Assembly (NCBI RefSeq): GCF_001865065.1
Contig: NZ_MJGN01000045.1
Coordinates: 119,245 to 183,244, forward strand
Reading direction: 5' to 3'
DNA: 64,000 nt
Source: Curtobacterium sp. MCBA15_008
GTDB taxonomy: Bacteria > Actinomycetota > Actinomycetes > Actinomycetales > Microbacteriaceae
Of the stretch, positions 62,809 through 64,000 are shown in pieces. A program made the position numbers and the translations under genes. How positions within the stretch are numbered: position 1 is the first letter of the stretch; each line of letters begins with the position of its first letter. The notes below the pieces were generated by a model. The model was not told the origin of the DNA. It saw nothing but the letters and a program-made list of their open reading frames with translations, and ran no database searches.

Positions 62809-63773
62809 CCGACACGACGCCGACCGCCAGCAGCGGACTGCCCGCCGTGGGACCGGACCGAGCGATCCACTGCCGGGAGCTCGTCCGCATCTACGTCTCC
62901 GACGACGTCGAGGTGCAGGCGCTCCAGGGCCTCGAGCTCGACGTGGCGAGCGGTGAGCTCGTCGCGCTGGTAGGGGCGTCCGGCTCGGGGAAGTCGACCC
63001 TCCTGGGGATCCTCTCCGGTCTCGACCGCCCGACGGCCGGCTCCGCCCTGGTCGCCGGCGTGGACCTCACGACGATGACGCGGAAGACCCGGCTGCACTA
63101 CCACCGGCGGGTCGTCGGCTTCGTCTGGCAGCAGACCGAACGGAACCTGGTGCCGTACCTGACGATCGCCGACAACGTGCTCCTCGCGATGCAGATCGGT
63201 GGGACGCGCGACCGTGCGGGCCGCCTGGACACCCTCGTCGAGCTGCTCGACCTCGGCGACGTCCTCGAGCGTCGACCCGCCGACGTCTCCGGTGGTCAGC
63301 GGCAGCGCGCGGCGGTCGCCGTCGGGCTCGCGAACAGCCCGTCGGTGCTCCTCGCGGACGAGCCGACCGGTGAGCTGGACGAGTCCACGAGCGCCCAGCT
63401 GCTCGAGACGCTCCGCACCGTGAACCGCGAGACCGGGACGACGACCCTCATCGTCACGCACGACGCCGCCGTCTCCGAGCACGTCGAGCGGACCGTGCGC
63501 ATCCGCGACGGGCGGACCTCCACCGAGACGCTCCGGTCCACGACGACCGGGTCCGCACCGGACGGGGACGCCCAGGAGTTCGCCCTGGTCGACCGTGCCG
63601 GTCGGCTGCAGCTCCCGCAGGACTACGTCGACCGGCTCGGCCTGCGGGACCGCGTCCGCCTGGCGATGCGGCCGGACCACGTCGGCGTGTACCGCGGCGA
63701 CGACGCACACACCACCGCCCACGACGCGCCGCGGTCGGCGGCGGACGACCGAACGGAGCACGACGATGTCTGA
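62805..63773 (+). CDS. ABC transporter ATP-binding protein (LolD/MacB type)
   Basis: 322 aa. Walker [11 protein letters not shown] (about 55-64), Q-loop WQQTERNL, signature VSGGQRQR, Walker [13 protein letters not shown] and switch His IVTHD. It is longer than usual: a C-terminal 90-residue extension ([28 protein letters not shown], then a polar tail) resembles a small AbrB-like strand pattern. Overlaps the previous gene by ATGA and the next by eight bases. Confidence 0.95.
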   Translation: MTDTTPTASSGLPAVGPDRAIHCRELVRIYVSDDVEVQALQGLELDVASGELVALVGASGSGKSTLLGILSGLDRPTAGSALVAGVDLTTMTRKTRLHYHRRVVGFVWQQTERNLVPYLTIADNVLLAMQIGGTRDRAGRLDTLVELLDLGDVLERRPADVSGGQRQRAAVAVGLANSPSVLLADEPTGELDESTSAQLLETLRTVNRETGTTTLIVTHDAAVSEHVERTVRIRDGRTSTETLRSTTTGSAPDGDAQEFALVDRAGRLQLPQDYVDRLGLRDRVRLAMRPDHVGVYRGDDAHTTAHDAPRSAADDRTEHDDV

Positions 63774-64000
63774 GGCCGTGGTCGACGCGATCCTCACCGC
63801 TGAGGGGCTCACCCGCCACTACGGTGCCGGCGAGGCGCGGGTGGTGGGTTGCGAGGACGTCTCCCTGGCCGTCCGGCCGGGTGAGCTCCTCGTCGTCCGC
63901 GGTCGCTCCGGGGCGGGCAAGTCCACGCTCCTGCGACTGCTCGGCGGGCTCGACCGTCCGACCGCGGGTGCCGTGCGCATCGGGGACCTCGACGTCGCCG
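63766..64000 (+). CDS. Second ABC ATP-binding protein (truncated by window end)
   Basis: 78 codons visible. [22 protein letters not shown], then Walker [10 protein letters not shown] and [16 protein letters not shown]. It is a second LolD/MacB-type ATPase of the same operon, which would give two permeases with two different ATPases. 3' end lies outside the window. Confidence 0.9.
   Translation, partial: MSEAVVDAILTAEGLTRHYGAGEARVVGCEDVSLAVRPGELLVVRGRSGAGKSTLLRLLGGLDRPTAGAVRIGDLDVA

Noticed and set aside
1-64000. CRISPR array, rRNA, insertion sequence or integrase
   Set aside because: No regularly spaced repeats, no rRNA-like sequence and no recombinase or transposase motifs were found on either strand.

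Overview
The window is high-GC DNA with actinobacterial signatures: an Lsr2 nucleoid protein, MmyB-, PucR- and LAL-type regulators, frequent GTG starts and ATGA/GTGA gene overlaps. The proteins look like those of Microbacteriaceae such as Curtobacterium, but that placement is inference. By eye the base composition steps up near 47.5 kb. Everything before that point reads as accessory DNA, and everything after it as chromosomal backbone.

Region 1 (about 1-13 kb) is a plasmid-, phage- or island-like block. It holds a zinc-ribbon DUF723-type protein, a ParB-like protein, Lsr2, a polytopic membrane protein and a DnaQ exonuclease-BRCT-Lsr2 tail fusion. A tightly packed set follows: a TIGR04255-like protein, an Xre/ParS-like HTH protein, an unrecognised protein with an SQTCD motif and an HNH-like protein. 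A SEC-C protein and a DUF6338 membrane protein with a small overlapping partner close the block. The 6.5-10 kb cluster is the best candidate for an undescribed defence or toxin-antitoxin-like system.

Region 2 (about 13.4-47.4 kb) is bracketed by two similar sequences of about 120 bp, each ending in nearly the same terminator. They may be attachment sites or scars of an island. The cargo is redox and small-acid metabolism plus many regulators: two MFS exporters with a LysR gene, a flavodoxin-fold oxidoreductase, a flavin reductase-like protein, PEBP, two PucR regulators, a quinone-oxidoreductase/MFS/lipocalin operon, two MmyB-related proteins (one without HTH), two LuxR-type regulators, NAD formate dehydrogenase, an acetate/formate-type transporter, three SnoaL-like paralogs, an alpha/beta hydrolase, an oxalate-decarboxylase-like bicupin, a flavoprotein with a UBP zinc finger, class II fumarase, ThrE and a YoaK-like protein. 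A 10-bp dyad, GTCATNYGAC, lies 62-87 bp upstream of six start codons here: the flavodoxin-like gene, formate dehydrogenase, two SnoaL genes, the bicupin and fumarase. This points to an unrecognised regulon that links formate or oxalate-type acid metabolism with small ligand-binding proteins.

Region 3 (47.5-64 kb) carries a glycosyltransferase-GNAT fusion, a divergent LysR/SDR pair, a small helical protein, a very large secreted GH81 beta-1,3-glucanase with three discoidin-like domains, and an ABC export operon of two large permeases and two ATPases that runs off the window end. No rRNA, tRNA, CRISPR array, integrase or transposase was found.
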